Shown here in pieces: positions 24,261-33,861 of a DNA stretch of 64,000 bases. The position numbers were made by a program, and so were the translations under genes. The stretch is from contig NZ_SMKV01000022.1 in the NCBI RefSeq assembly GCF_004348445.1, positions 1 to 64,000 of the forward strand, given 5' to 3'. The DNA comes from Saccharopolyspora aridisoli (GTDB taxonomy: Bacteria; Actinomycetota; Actinomycetes; Mycobacteriales; Pseudonocardiaceae). The first letter of the stretch is position 1, and each line of letters starts with the position of its first letter. The notes under the pieces are model-generated. The model was given only the letters and a program-made list of their open reading frames with translations. It made no database searches and was not told the origin of the DNA.

Positions 24261-24288
24261 TTGAAGAGGTACCCCCCGGGGGTATAAG
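24261..24288 (+). promoter_or_regulatory. copZ-copA promoter with embedded CsoR operator
   Basis: TTGAAG at 24261-24266 and TATAAG at 24283-24288 are spaced by 16 bp and fit -35 and -10 elements. TACCCCCCGGGGGTA at 24270-24284 fills the spacer, so bound CsoR would block RNA polymerase. Copper would release it. No csoR gene is in the window, so the repressor acts from elsewhere. Confidence 0.8.
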
Positions 24289-24346
24289 TTGGTGGTGTCG
24301 GCGCGACGCGTCGGCGTGCGATCCGCGAACCGAGAGGGATGGACCG

Positions 24347-24547
24347 ATGAGCGAGACGACCTACCACGTGACCGGGATGACCTGCCAGCACTGCGTGGCT
24401 TCGGTGACCGAGGAGGTCGGTGCCATCGACGGTGTGACCGACGTGAAGATCGACCTGCCCAGCGGCGCGGTCACGGTCGTCGGCAGCGCGGAGGAGACCG
24501 CCGTGCGCGCCGCGGTCGAAGAGGCCGGCTACGAGCTGGCCTCATGA
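24347..24547 (+). CDS. copZ: Copper chaperone CopZ (HMA domain)
   Basis: The 66-residue single heavy-metal-associated domain begins with [15 protein letters not shown], in which Cys13 and Cys16 bind Cu(I), and ends in the usual VEEAGYEL helix-strand. It ferries Cu(I) to the exporter encoded just downstream. A CsoR-boxed promoter precedes it, and copA follows after 28 bp. Confidence 0.95.
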   Translation: MSETTYHVTGMTCQHCVASVTEEVGAIDGVTDVKIDLPSGAVTVVGSAEETAVRAAVEEAGYELAS

Positions 24548-24575
24548 CGGACCGGACGGCGCGAAGGGAACTGGC

Positions 24576-26804
24576 ATGACCACGGTAGAGCACTCCGCAG
24601 GCCGGACCGTCGAGCTGGCGATCACCGGCATGACCTGCGCCTCGTGCGCCAACCGGATCGAGCGCAAGCTCAACAAGCTCGCCGGCGTCGCCGCCAGCGT
24701 CAACTACGCCACCGAGAAGGCACAGGTCACCGCGCCTGACGGCCTGGACCCGCAGCGGTTGGTCGAGGTCGTCGAAGCGGCCGGTTACGGTGCCGCGCTG
24801 CCCACCACCGAACCCGAGCAGGACGAACCGGCCGATGCGCTGCGGCAGCGGCTGCTCGGTTCGCTGGCACTGTCGGTGCCGGTCGTGGTGCTGGCGATGG
24901 TGCCGGCCCTGCAGTTCACCTTCTGGCAGTGGATCTCGCTGGTGCTGGCCGCGCCGGTCGTGGTCTGGGGCGGCTGGCCGCTGCACCGCGCGGCGTGGCT
25001 GAACCTGCGGCACGGCGCGGCGACCATGGACACCCTGGTGTCGATGGGCACGCTCGCGGCGTTCCTCTGGTCGCTCTACGCGCTGCTGTTCGGGCACGCG
25101 GGCATGCCCGGCATGACCCACCCGTTCGCGCTGACCATCGAACGCGGCGATGCCACGAGCTCGATCTACCTGGAGGTCGCCGCCGCGGTCACCACGTTCG
25201 TGCTGGCCGGGCGCTACTTCGAGGCGCGGGCCAAGCGTCGTGCCGGAGCCGCGCTGCGGGCGCTGCTGGAACTGGGCGCCAAGGACGTGGCGGTGCTGCG
25301 CGGTGGCGAAGAGGTCCGGGTCCCGACGGGGCAGCTGGCCGTCGGCGATCGCTTCGTGGTCCGCCCCGGCGAGAAGATCGCCACCGATGGTGTGGTGGAG
25401 GAGGGCGGTTCGGCCGTCGACGCCTCGATGCTCACCGGTGAATCCGTTCCGATCGAGGTCGGCCCGGGGGACGCGGTCGTGGGTGCCACCGTCAACGCCG
25501 GTGGTCGGCTGGTCGTGCGCGCCACCCAGATCGGGTCCGACACGCAGCTGGCGCAGATGGCGCGGATGGTCGAGGAGGCCCAGACGGGCAAGGCGCAGAT
25601 CCAGCGGCTCGCCGACCGCGTCTCGGCGGTGTTCGTGCCGATCGTGATCGGCTTGGCGCTGCTGACCCTGCTGGGCTGGCTGGTCGCCGGGCAACCGGTG
25701 ACCGCGGCGTTCACCGCGGCGGTGGCGGTGCTGATCATCGCCTGCCCGTGCGCGATGGGTTTGGCCACGCCGACCGCGCTGCTGGTCGGAACCGGTCGCG
25801 GCGCGCAGCTGGGGGTGCTCATCAAGGGCCCGCAGGTCCTGGAGTCCACCCGGCGGATCGACGCGGTCGTGCTGGACAAGACCGGAACCGTGACCACCGG
25901 GCGGATGCGGCTGCTCGACGTGCACACCGCCGAGGGCACCGCCCGCGACGAGGCGCTGCGCGTGGCCGGAGCCGTGGAGAACGCCTCCGAACACCCCATC
26001 GCCCGCGCCATCACCACCGGCGCGCTCCAGGAGGTCGGTGAACTCCCGGTGGTCGTGGAGTTCGCCAACCTGGAAGGGCTCGGCGTCCAGGGCGTCGTCG
26101 AGGGGCGTGCGGTGCTGGCCGGTCGCGCGGCGCTGCTGGAGCAGTGGGGCCTGCACCTCGACGGACCGCTCGCCGAGTCCAAGTCCGCGGCCGAGTCGGA
26201 GGGCAAGACCGCGATCGTGGCGGCCTGGGACGGCGCGGTGCGCGCCGTGCTGGTCGTGGCCGACACGGTGAAACCGACGTCGCAGCAGGCGATCTCGCAA
26301 CTCCGCGAGCTCGGCCTGACCCCGGTCCTGCTCACCGGTGACAACGCGGCGGCGGCCGCTGCGGTCGCCGCGCAGGTCGGCATCGACGAGGTCATCGCCG
26401 AGGTCATGCCCGCCGACAAGGTCGAGGTCGTCAAGCGCCTGCAGGGCGAGGGCAAGGCGGTGGCGATGGTCGGTGACGGCGTCAACGACGCCGCGGCCTT
26501 GGCCCAGGCCGACCTCGGCCTGTCGATGGGAACCGGCACCGACATCGCCATCGAGGCCGGTGACCTGACGCTGGTGCGCGGTGACCTGCGCGCCGCGGTG
26601 GACGCGATCCGGCTGTCGCGGCGCACGCTGAAGACCATCCGGGGCAACATGTTCTGGGCGCTGGCCTACAACGTGGCGGCCCTGCCGCTGGCGGCGGCCG
26701 GGCTGCTCAACCCGATGATCGCCGGCGCGGCGATGGCGTTCAGCTCCCTGTTCGTCGTCGGCAACAGCCTGCGCCTGCGTCGCTTCCGCACCACGGCGCG
26801 GTGA
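24576..26804 (+). CDS. copA: Copper-exporting P1B-type ATPase CopA
   Basis: The 742-residue ATPase has an N-terminal HMA domain with MTCASC at residues 19-24. The first membrane helices and actuator TGES loop ([11 protein letters not shown]) follow. The membrane metal site has Cys390-Pro-Cys392 (IIACPCAMG), the phosphorylated Asp434 is in DKTGT, and SEHPIA and [10 protein letters not shown] lie in the nucleotide and P domains. These are the P1B-1 Cu(I) hallmarks. It exports Cu(I) from the cytoplasm using ATP. It is co-transcribed with copZ from the CsoR-type promoter, and a strong hairpin follows the stop. Confidence 0.95.
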   Translation: MTTVEHSAGRTVELAITGMTCASCANRIERKLNKLAGVAASVNYATEKAQVTAPDGLDPQRLVEVVEAAGYGAALPTTEPEQDEPADALRQRLLGSLALSVPVVVLAMVPALQFTFWQWISLVLAAPVVVWGGWPLHRAAWLNLRHGAATMDTLVSMGTLAAFLWSLYALLFGHAGMPGMTHPFALTIERGDATSSIYLEVAAAVTTFVLAGRYFEARAKRRAGAALRALLELGAKDVAVLRGGEEVRVPTGQLAVGDRFVVRPGEKIATDGVVEEGGSAVDASMLTGESVPIEVGPGDAVVGATVNAGGRLVVRATQIGSDTQLAQMARMVEEAQTGKAQIQRLADRVSAVFVPIVIGLALLTLLGWLVAGQPVTAAFTAAVAVLIIACPCAMGLATPTALLVGTGRGAQLGVLIKGPQVLESTRRIDAVVLDKTGTVTTGRMRLLDVHTAEGTARDEALRVAGAVENASEHPIARAITTGALQEVGELPVVVEFANLEGLGVQGVVEGRAVLAGRAALLEQWGLHLDGPLAESKSAAESEGKTAIVAAWDGAVRAVLVVADTVKPTSQQAISQLRELGLTPVLLTGDNAAAAAAVAAQVGIDEVIAEVMPADKVEVVKRLQGEGKAVAMVGDGVNDAAALAQADLGLSMGTGTDIAIEAGDLTLVRGDLRAAVDAIRLSRRTLKTIRGNMFWALAYNVAALPLAAAGLLNPMIAGAAMAFSSLFVVGNSLRLRRFRTTAR

Positions 26805-26821
26805 CCGGCGCTCGTCGCCAC

Positions 26822-26854
26822 AACGCCCACCCGGTCCTTGATCGGGTGGGCGTT
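26822..26854 (+). terminator. Terminator of the copZ-copA operon
   Basis: AACGCCCACCCG at 26822-26833 pairs perfectly with CGGGTGGGCGTT at 26843-26854 (12 bp, 9-nt loop), 18 bp after the copA stop. Confidence 0.8.
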
Positions 26855-26886
26855 CGCGCGTGCTGAGCTTGACCGGGTGGGGTGCA

Positions 26887-27135
26887 ATGGGGGGCATGGC
26901 GGAACTCAGCACAGCAGCAATCCTGCAACCAGGGCAGATCGAGTCCAACGACCAGGGCGAGCGCATCGGCAGGTCGGCCGGCGGCCGGATGGTGCAGCTG
27001 CGCCGCCGACGAGCCGACCGGGGCTTCGTCGTCACCGTGGACGCCGAGCCGCGTTCGGAGGTTCCCGCGGAGGTGCTCACGCATGAGTGGTCGGCGGCCA
27101 ACTCCGCGTTCGACCGCCTGATGCACGAGTACTGA
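26887..27135 (+). CDS. Small hypothetical protein upstream of the hrp1-like gene
   Basis: An 82-residue protein (or 79 from the ATG at 26896). A Gln/Asn/Glu-rich N-terminal part is followed by GRMVQLRRRRADRGFVVTVDAEP, a basic strand-like segment, and a helical HEWSAANSAFDRLMHEY end. No family is recognised; no signal or membrane helix. It has a GGTGGGG site before the ATG. It lies between the copA terminator and the stress module and may belong to the latter. Confidence 0.5.
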   Translation: MGGMAELSTAAILQPGQIESNDQGERIGRSAGGRMVQLRRRRADRGFVVTVDAEPRSEVPAEVLTHEWSAANSAFDRLMHEY

Positions 27136-27204
27136 GCTCGACCCGCAGGCGTCGGGTCTGCCGCGGGCTCGGCGCCGATGCGGTTTCTGCATCCGATCAC
27201 GCGG

Positions 27205-27230
27205 GTTTCGGTCACAGGGGCCTCGGGTAG
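27205..27230 (+). promoter_or_regulatory. Possible SigB/SigF-type stress promoter of the hrp1-devR-kinase module
   Basis: GTTT at 27205-27208 and GGGTAG at 27225-27230 are spaced by 16 bp. This is close to the GTTT-N14-16-GGGTAT pattern of actinobacterial SigB/SigF-type general stress promoters. It ends 37 bp before the CBS-protein start. The last base differs from consensus, so support is moderate. Confidence 0.4.
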
Positions 27231-27267
27231 GGCGGGAGCGACCCCACAACGAAGAGGAGGCCGGATC

Positions 27268-27687
27268 ATGACCACGGCACGCGACATCATGCACCCCGGT
27301 GCGCAGTGCATCGGCGAGGACGAGACCCTCTTCAAGGCCGCGCAGATGATGCGTGATCTCGACGTCGGGTCGCTGCCGATCTGCGGGCAGGACGACCGGC
27401 TGCACGGCATCATCACCGACCGCGACATCGTGCTGCGCTGCTGTGCGGAGGGCCGAGACCCAGCACAGGTCAAAGCGGGCGAGTTGGCGCAGGGAGCGCC
27501 ACACTGGATCGATGCGCGATCGGAGGTCGACCAGGTGCTGACGCTGATGGAAGAGCACAAGATCCGCCGGATCCCGGTGATATCCGACCACCGGTTGGTC
27601 GGCATGATCAGTCAGGCCGACCTCGCCCAGCACATCGGCGACGACCAGCTCGCCCACTTCGTGGAGACCATTTGCGCCGGGAAGTGA
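27268..27687 (+). CDS. hrp1: Paired-CBS protein resembling hypoxic response protein 1 (Hrp1, Rv2626c)
   Basis: The 139-residue protein has two CBS domains in tandem. MTTARDIMHPGAQCIGEDETL, MRDLDVGSLPICG and LHGIITDRDIVL make the first; EEHKIRRIPVI and LVGMISQADLAQHI make the second. The text follows mycobacterial Hrp1 closely from its MTTARDIM start. Hrp1 is a DosR-induced dormancy protein of unclear ligand; CBS pairs usually bind adenosyl compounds. ATG 27268 follows GAGGAGG. The DevR-like gene begins one base after its stop, so the pair form an operon. Confidence 0.88.
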   Translation: MTTARDIMHPGAQCIGEDETLFKAAQMMRDLDVGSLPICGQDDRLHGIITDRDIVLRCCAEGRDPAQVKAGELAQGAPHWIDARSEVDQVLTLMEEHKIRRIPVISDHRLVGMISQADLAQHIGDDQLAHFVETICAGK

Positions 27688-27688
27688 G

Positions 27689-28345
27689 ATGACGACACGG
27701 GTGTTCGTGGTCGATGACCACGACGTGATCAGGCGCGGCATCGCCGCGCTGGTCGATGCCGAGCAAGACCTGGAGCTGGTGGGAGAGGCGGGCAGCGTGG
27801 CCGAGGCGCTGGCCTGGGTGCCGAAGCGCAACCCCCAGGTGGCGGTGCTCGACGTGCGCCTGCCCGACGGCAACGGCGTCGAGCTGTGCCGCGAGCTGCG
27901 CTCCCAGATCCCTGAGCTGCGCTGCCTGATCCTGACCTCCTTCGACGATCACGAGGCCCTGATGGACGCGATCATGGCCGGCGCCAGCGGTTTCGTGCTC
28001 AAGGGCGTGGTCAGCCAAGAGCTGGTCAGCGCGCTGCGCACGGTCGGCGCGGGCAAGTCGCTGCTGAGCCCGCAGCGGACCGAGGCCATGCTCAACTGGC
28101 TGCGCAAGGAGCAGGAGAAGGCCGATCCGCTGCGGGAGCTCACCGCCCGCGAGCGGCAGGTGCTGGAGCTCATCGGCGAGGGCATGACCAACCGCGAGAT
28201 CGCCGAGCGGATGGTGCTGGCCGAGAAGACCATCAAGAACTACGTGTCGCAGATGCTGGCGAAGCTGGCGATGCGGCACCGCAGCGAGGCCGCAGTGCTG
28301 GCCACCGAGCTGCGGCTGGACCGCGATTCCCGCAACAAGCACTGA
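27689..28345 (+). CDS. devR: DevR/DosR-like NarL-family response regulator
   Basis: The 218-residue regulator has a receiver domain with VVDDHDVIRRGI, phosphorylated Asp55 in AVLDVRLPDGNG, and LTSFDDHEALMDAIMAGASGFVLKG. A LuxR-type HTH follows: LTARERQVLELIGEGMTNREIAERM, then AEKTIKNYVSQMLAKL. Linker and HTH match mycobacterial DosR/DevR closely, including the VLATEL-like end. DosR activates hypoxia and nitric-oxide dormancy genes when phosphorylated by DosS/DosT. Here the next gene is a soluble multi-HAMP hybrid kinase instead of a heme-GAF DosS, starting 26 bp later. Confidence 0.9.
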   Translation: MTTRVFVVDDHDVIRRGIAALVDAEQDLELVGEAGSVAEALAWVPKRNPQVAVLDVRLPDGNGVELCRELRSQIPELRCLILTSFDDHEALMDAIMAGASGFVLKGVVSQELVSALRTVGAGKSLLSPQRTEAMLNWLRKEQEKADPLRELTARERQVLELIGEGMTNREIAERMVLAEKTIKNYVSQMLAKLAMRHRSEAAVLATELRLDRDSRNKH

Positions 28346-28371
28346 GGCGCCGGAGCGGGAGGAGGCTGGCG

Positions 28372-31300
28372 ATGTCACAACCGCCGGACCGCGATGACGC
28401 CGAAGAGGTGCTGGCCCGATTGCTGCCCGCTCTGCGGGAGCTGCGCGACGGCAACTTCCGCCGCCGCCTGGTGGTCACCGGAGACGGTGCGGCGGCGGAA
28501 GCGGCCGCGATCTACAACGAGGTGGCCGAGCGCAACCAACGGCTGGCCGGTGAGTTGCAGCGGGTGGGGGAGTCGGTGGCGCGCGGCCAGCTGCCGGTCG
28601 CCCCGGTCACCCTCGACGGGGAAGTCGAGGGAGGGTGGGCGCTGTCGGCGGACTCGGTGAACTTCATGGCCGACAACCTCACCAGCCAGGTGCGCGACAT
28701 CGCCCAAGTCGCCACGGCGGTGGCGGCGGGTGACCTGACGCAGAAGATCGACGTCGACGCCCAGGGCGAGATCCTGCAGTTGAAGAACACGATCAACACG
28801 ATGGTCGATCAGCTCTCGGCGTTCGCGGCCGAGGTCACGCGGGTGGCTCGCGAGGTCGGTACCGAGGGCAAGCTCGGCGGCCAGGCGCGGGTGTACGGCG
28901 TGGCGGGGATCTGGAAGGACCTCACCGACAACGTCAACATCATGGCCGACAACCTGACCAACCAGGTTCGCGGGATCGCCCAGGTGACCACGGCCGTCGC
29001 GCGGGGTGATCTGTCGAAGAAGATCGACGTCAACGCGCGCGGCGAGATCCTCGAGCTCAAGACGACGATCAACACGATGGTCGATCAGCTCTCGGCGTTC
29101 GCGGCCGAGGTCACGCGGGTGGCTCGCGAGGTTGGCACCGAGGGAAAGCTCGGCGGCCAGGCGGAGGTCGCCGACGTCTCGGGCACGTGGCGGCGGCTGA
29201 CCGAGAGCGTCAACCGCCTCGCCGGGAACCTGACCACCCAGGTCCGCGCCATCGCCCAGGTCGCCACCGCGGTCACCGAGGGGGATCTGACCAGGCAGAT
29301 CACCGTGGACGCCTCGGGTGAGGTCGCTGAGCTCAAGGACAACATCAACGCGATGATCAGCAACCTCAAGGAGACGACCCGCGCCAACCAAGAGCAGGAC
29401 TGGCTCAAGACGAACCTGGCCAGGATCTCCGCGCTGATGCAGGGCCAGCACGATCTCGACGCGCTCGCGCAGCTGATCATGTCCGAGCTCGCGCCGCTGG
29501 TGTCGGCCCACTACGGCGCGTTCTTCCTGACCCGCACCGCCGAGGACGGCCGCCGCTACCTGGAGCACACCGCGGGCTACGGCAGGCCGCCGGCGCGGGA
29601 GGGACCGCCGCTGCGGTTCGACTTCGGGGAATCCCTGGTGGGGCAGGCGGCCGTGGACCGCAGGTCGATCCTGGTGGAGGACGCGCCGCCGGACCACATC
29701 TGGATCACCTCGGGGCTGGGCGAATCCGCGCCGACCAGCGTGGCCATCGTGCCGGTGCTGTTCGAGGGCGCGGTGCTCGGCGTCATCGAGCTCGCCGGGA
29801 TCCACCGGTTCAGCTCGGTGCACCTGGACCTGCTGGACCGGCTCAAGGAGTCCATCGGCGTCGAGGTCAACACCATCGTGGTCAACACGCGCACCGAAGC
29901 GCTGCTCGGCGAGTCCCAGCACCTGGCCAGCGAGTTGCAGGCCCGTTCCGAGCAGTTGCAGAACCAGCAGGACGAGCTGCAGCGCTCCAACATCGAGCTG
30001 GAGGACAAGGCCGCACTGCTGGCCAGCCGGAACAAGGACATCGAGCTCAAGAACATCGAGATCGAGCAGGCCCGCCAGGAGATCGAAGAACGCGCCCACC
30101 AGCTCTCGCAGGCATCGGCCTACAAGTCCGAGTTCCTGGCCAACATGTCCCACGAGCTGCGGACCCCGCTCAACAGCGTGCTGATCCTGGCCAAGCTGCT
30201 CGCAGACAACATGGACGGCAACCTCACCCCGCAGCAGGTGGACCTGGCCAAGACCGTGCACCAGGCCGGATCGGACCTGCTGCAGCTGATCAACGACGTG
30301 CTCGACCTGTCCAAGGTGGAAGCCGGCCAGATGAACCTGCTGCCCGAGGACGTCGTGCTCGGCGAGCTGGCGCGCAGCCTGGAGTCGATGTACCGGCCGG
30401 TCGCCGCTGAGAAGGGCCTGGAGTTCCGGGTCGTCGTCGCACCGGCGTTGCCGTCGAGCGTGCACACCGATCGCAGCCGGCTGGAGCAGATCGTGCGCAA
30501 CCTGCTGGCCAACGCGGTGAAGTTCACCGACCGCGGCAGCGTCGAACTGCGAATCCGACTGGCTCAGCCAACCGAGGTCAACAGCGGGGCGCTGCGCCGG
30601 GCCCGGCAGCGCATCGTGTTCTCGGTGCTCGACACCGGGATCGGCATCCCCGCCGACAAGCTGTCGCTGATCTTCGAAGCGTTCCAGCAGGTCGACGGCA
30701 CCACGGTGCGCAAGTACGGCGGCACGGGCCTGGGACTGTCGATCAGCCGGGAGCTGACCACGCTGCTCGGCGGTGAGCTGCAGGTGCGCAGCGAACCCGG
30801 TGAGGGCAGCACCTTCAGCCTCTTCCTGCCGAGCGAACCCACCGTCGACAACCCGCCACAACCGGTGGAGCCCGCGGCGGTCGAGACGTCTGCGGTGGAA
30901 GCGCCCGCGGTCGAGACGTCTGCCGAGGAAGCGCCCGCGGATGAGAAGCCGCCGCTGCCGCGGGTGCCGACCGACGCCGCGAGCACCCTGGACGTCTCCG
31001 CCGAAGGCATCGATCCGCCGCTGCGCTCCAGCGAGCTGCTCAACCGGGAGACGCGGCCGCACGCGTACGGCGCCGTCGAGCCCGGACAGCGCGGGGCGCT
31101 GCAGTTCAACTCGGAGAAGGTGCTGGTCGTCGACGACGACGAGCGCAGCGTGCACGCCATGCGGGTGCTGCTGGAACAGCACGGGCTGCTGGTCGTCAAC
31201 GCCGACAACGCGCTGGGGGCGCTCCGGGAACTGCGCACGCACAACGACATCGTCATCGTGCTGATGGATGTGATGATGCCGCAGCTGGACGGCAACGAGG

Positions 31301-31500
31301 CCATCCGCATGATCCGCGAGATGCCCCGCTACCGCGACCTGACCATCATCGCCGTGACCGCCAAGGCGATGAAGGGCGACCGCGAGCAGAGCATCGCGGC
31401 AGGCGCCACGGAGTACCTGACCAAGCCGGTCGACGCCGACCGGCTCCTGGAGCTGCTCTCAGAACACCTACCAGCGGGAATGGTCACGGAAGCCGAATAG
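28372..31500 (+). CDS. Soluble multi-HAMP hybrid histidine kinase with GAF and receiver domains
   Basis: The 1042-residue protein has no membrane helix. A run of HAMP units (about residues 95-340, a 92-residue period) is followed by a GAF domain (about 350-510), a coiled coil rich in Gln/Glu (510-580) and the kinase core. The kinase has His594 in the [14 protein letters not shown] box, NAVKFT, DTGIGIP and [11 protein letters not shown] Pro/Ala/Val-rich linker leads to a C-terminal receiver with Asp966. The layout recalls Nik1/group III hybrid kinases and their bacterial kin. It follows the DevR-like gene and probably signals to it; the output of its own receiver is unknown. Confidence 0.92.
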   Translation: MSQPPDRDDAEEVLARLLPALRELRDGNFRRRLVVTGDGAAAEAAAIYNEVAERNQRLAGELQRVGESVARGQLPVAPVTLDGEVEGGWALSADSVNFMADNLTSQVRDIAQVATAVAAGDLTQKIDVDAQGEILQLKNTINTMVDQLSAFAAEVTRVAREVGTEGKLGGQARVYGVAGIWKDLTDNVNIMADNLTNQVRGIAQVTTAVARGDLSKKIDVNARGEILELKTTINTMVDQLSAFAAEVTRVAREVGTEGKLGGQAEVADVSGTWRRLTESVNRLAGNLTTQVRAIAQVATAVTEGDLTRQITVDASGEVAELKDNINAMISNLKETTRANQEQDWLKTNLARISALMQGQHDLDALAQLIMSELAPLVSAHYGAFFLTRTAEDGRRYLEHTAGYGRPPAREGPPLRFDFGESLVGQAAVDRRSILVEDAPPDHIWITSGLGESAPTSVAIVPVLFEGAVLGVIELAGIHRFSSVHLDLLDRLKESIGVEVNTIVVNTRTEALLGESQHLASELQARSEQLQNQQDELQRSNIELEDKAALLASRNKDIELKNIEIEQARQEIEERAHQLSQASAYKSEFLANMSHELRTPLNSVLILAKLLADNMDGNLTPQQVDLAKTVHQAGSDLLQLINDVLDLSKVEAGQMNLLPEDVVLGELARSLESMYRPVAAEKGLEFRVVVAPALPSSVHTDRSRLEQIVRNLLANAVKFTDRGSVELRIRLAQPTEVNSGALRRARQRIVFSVLDTGIGIPADKLSLIFEAFQQVDGTTVRKYGGTGLGLSISRELTTLLGGELQVRSEPGEGSTFSLFLPSEPTVDNPPQPVEPAAVETSAVEAPAVETSAEEAPADEKPPLPRVPTDAASTLDVSAEGIDPPLRSSELLNRETRPHAYGAVEPGQRGALQFNSEKVLVVDDDERSVHAMRVLLEQHGLLVVNADNALGALRELRTHNDIVIVLMDVMMPQLDGNEAIRMIREMPRYRDLTIIAVTAKAMKGDREQSIAAGATEYLTKPVDADRLLELLSEHLPAGMVTEAE
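28789..28856 (+). repeat. 68-bp direct repeat, copy 1, within the HAMP array
   Basis: Identical base for base to 29065-29132, exactly 276 bp (92 codons) downstream. It encodes the end of one HAMP unit and the linker to the next. Perfect identity, including third positions, suggests recent duplication or gene conversion between units. Confidence 0.9.
29065..29132 (+). repeat. 68-bp direct repeat, copy 2, within the HAMP array
   Basis: Second copy of the repeat at 28789-28856, in the same frame. A third HAMP unit further on has diverged and does not share this block. Confidence 0.9.
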
Positions 31501-31652
31501 CAGGCGGCCCCGCGACAATCGCGCACGACGTTGCGCACTGCGCACTCGCTGGATAAGACTATTGCGTGCTTCGCGCAGCGATCTCTATGGTTGGACCAAG
31601 CCCGACGGGGGGTGCTCGTTGGGTGTTTCGGCGAGCAGAAGAGCAGGTGATC

Positions 31653-32849
31653 ATGGGATCGCGAGTCCTGGTCGTGGCCGACGACCTCAGCGGTGCCGGT
31701 GATTCCGGAGTCCCCTTCGCGCTGCGCGAAATGCGCACTCTGCTGGCGTTGGACGACACCGGTGACGCCGAGGTGTTCGTGGCCGACACCGACAGCAGGC
31801 ACATCGAACCCGATCTCGCCGCCAAGCGCGTGCACGAGGCACTGGACGGGCACGCGCAAGGCCGCGTCGTATTCAAGAAGATCGACTCCACGCTCCGCGG
31901 CAACGTGGCCGCCGAAGTCGGTGCTATCGTCGAGCACGCCGACGGAGCGGGGGTGCTGCTGTGCCCGGCCTCGCCGGCCACCGGTCGCACCGTGCTCGGC
32001 GGAGTCGTGCACATCAACGGGATCCCACTGCACCACACCGATTCCTGGAGCGCCGAACCCGGCGATCCGCCGGTCGACATCGCTTCCGCCCTGGACGGGC
32101 TGAAGGTCCGCCACGTCGCACTGGCTTCGGTGCGCGGAAAACCGGCGCGGCTGCGCGAGCGGGTCGCGGAACTGCTCACCGAAGCCGAACTGGTCATCTG
32201 CGACGCCGTGTCGGAGAGCGACCTGCGCGCGGTGGCCACCGCGGGCTCTGCCGCGGCCACCCCGCCGCACTGGGTGGGCGCAGCCGGCCTGGCCGACGCG
32301 CTGGCCGAGCTGCTGCGCCCGGGATACGACATCGAACCGCCGCCCCCGGTCGAGGGACCCGTGCTGGCCGTCGTCGGCAGCGTCCACCGCGTCTCCCGTC
32401 AGCAGGCCGACTACCTCGCCGAACGATTCGGCCACACCCGGCGCCTGTCGGCGCGCGCTCTCGTCGACGCCGAGCCCGCCGTGCTCGCGCGCATCGGCGA
32501 ACAGCTCAACGACGCGCTGTGCACCGGTGACGTGCTGGTCACCGTGGACGGACCGGTGGAAGCAGGCCTGGCGCGAGAGCTCACCGCCGCGCTCGCGGAG
32601 GTCTGCGCACCGGCGACCGAACGGGCAGGATTGCTGGTGCTCACCGGCGGCGAAACCGCCCGCGCCGTCCTCGGCAGACGCGGGGTCAGCGGGTTGCGGC
32701 TGCTCAACGAGTTGGAACCGGGCGTGGTGCTGGGTCGGACCATCGAGGAGGAACCCGGCTACGTCATCACCAAGGCCGGCGCGTTCGGCGCGCCGGACAC
32801 CCTGCACCGCGCCGTGTCCGCGGTGCGCTGCGGAAGGGCCGTCGCGTGA
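31653..32849 (+). CDS. Four-carbon acid sugar kinase (DUF1537 family)
   Basis: The 398-residue DUF1537 kinase opens with VLVVADDLSGAGDSGVPFA, has a FKKIDSTLRGNVAAEV segment, and ends with VLTGGETARAVLGRRGVSG, the C-terminal ATP-binding part. Characterised members phosphorylate D-threonate, L-threonate or D-erythronate at O4. It overlaps the following PdxA2 gene by four bases; that enzyme oxidises and decarboxylates the product. The start ATG at 31653 has a modest CAGGTG site. Repeated TGCGCA words near 31532-31544 lie in the promoter region and may be operators. Confidence 0.9.
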   Translation: MGSRVLVVADDLSGAGDSGVPFALREMRTLLALDDTGDAEVFVADTDSRHIEPDLAAKRVHEALDGHAQGRVVFKKIDSTLRGNVAAEVGAIVEHADGAGVLLCPASPATGRTVLGGVVHINGIPLHHTDSWSAEPGDPPVDIASALDGLKVRHVALASVRGKPARLRERVAELLTEAELVICDAVSESDLRAVATAGSAAATPPHWVGAAGLADALAELLRPGYDIEPPPPVEGPVLAVVGSVHRVSRQQADYLAERFGHTRRLSARALVDAEPAVLARIGEQLNDALCTGDVLVTVDGPVEAGLARELTAALAEVCAPATERAGLLVLTGGETARAVLGRRGVSGLRLLNELEPGVVLGRTIEEEPGYVITKAGAFGAPDTLHRAVSAVRCGRAVA

Positions 32850-33838
32850 CCTTGCCTGCCATCGCCGTCACCATGGGCGACGCCGCCGGAGTCGGACCCG
32901 AAGTGGTCGTGCGCGCGCTCGCCGAACCCGAGCTGCGGGGCCTCGCCCGCCCGGTGGTGATCGGCGACGCCGCCCGGTTGACCAGGGCCGCCGAGATCTG
33001 CGGGATCGACGTGCGCGTCAAACCGGTCTCCGGACCCGCCGAGGCCACCGAGGACCCGGACACCGTCGAGGTGCTCGACCTCGGTGGCATCCCGCCGGAC
33101 CTCCCCTTCGGGGAGCTCTCCGCGGTGGCCGGTGAAGGCGCCTACCGCTACGTCGCCAAGGCCGCCGAGCTGGCGATGGCAGGACAGGTGCAGGCGATCT
33201 GCACCGCGCCGCTCAACAAGGCCGCGCTGCATTCCGCCGGGCACCGCTACCCCGGGCACACCGAGCTGCTCGCCGAGCTGTGCGGCGTGCCGGAGGTGTC
33301 GATGATGCTGTCCACCGGGACGGTGCGGGTCATCCACGTGACCACGCACATCGGACTCATCGACGCCATCGAGCGGATCGAGCCCGGACTGGTCGAGCGC
33401 ACCGTGCGGCGCGGGCACCGCACGCTGGTGGACTCCGGTGTCGCCGCGCCCCGCATCGCGGTGTGCGGCATCAACCCGCACGCGGGGGAGAACGGCCTGT
33501 TCGGGCACGGCGAGGAGGAAGTCAAGATCGAGCCGGCGCTCGCCGCCTGCCGCGCCGACGGCATCCACGCGCAGGGCCCGCTCCCGGCCGACACGGTGTT
33601 CTTCCGCGCCGGACGAGGTGATTTCGACCTGGTCGTGGCGATGTACCACGACCAGGGGCACGGGCCGGTGAAGATCCTCGGCCTGGAAGCAGGGGTGAAC
33701 ATCACCGTGGGGCTCCCGGTCATCCGGACCTCGGTGGACCACGGGACGGCCTTCGACATCGCGGGCACCGGCACGGCCGAAGCGGGGAGCATGCTGGAGG
33801 CGCTGCGCCAAGCAGCGGCACTGGCCGGAACACCATGA
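32846..33838 (+). CDS. pdxA2: PdxA2-type 4-phospho-threonate/erythronate dehydrogenase
   Basis: The 330-residue protein has the PdxA family motifs AVTMGDAAGVGPEVV, APLNKAALHSAGHRYPGHTELLAE, INPHAGENGLFGHGEEE and VAMYHDQGHGPVKILG, with conserved metal His residues. Pairing with a DUF1537 kinase marks it as the catabolic PdxA2 branch rather than vitamin B6 synthesis. It oxidises the 4-phosphate to an unstable 3-keto acid that decarboxylates to dihydroxyacetone phosphate. The start is GTG within the stop region of the kinase gene; the DeoR gene follows with overlap or close coupling. Confidence 0.92.
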   Translation: MTLPAIAVTMGDAAGVGPEVVVRALAEPELRGLARPVVIGDAARLTRAAEICGIDVRVKPVSGPAEATEDPDTVEVLDLGGIPPDLPFGELSAVAGEGAYRYVAKAAELAMAGQVQAICTAPLNKAALHSAGHRYPGHTELLAELCGVPEVSMMLSTGTVRVIHVTTHIGLIDAIERIEPGLVERTVRRGHRTLVDSGVAAPRIAVCGINPHAGENGLFGHGEEEVKIEPALAACRADGIHAQGPLPADTVFFRAGRGDFDLVVAMYHDQGHGPVKILGLEAGVNITVGLPVIRTSVDHGTAFDIAGTGTAEAGSMLEALRQAAALAGTP

Positions 33839-33861
33839 TCCGCTTCTGGGAGGATCGCGGC

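Noticed and set aside
24471-27605. 1044-codon minus-strand frame across copA and the CBS gene
   Set aside because: It overlaps three genes with clear family motifs on the other strand and shows only antisense composition.
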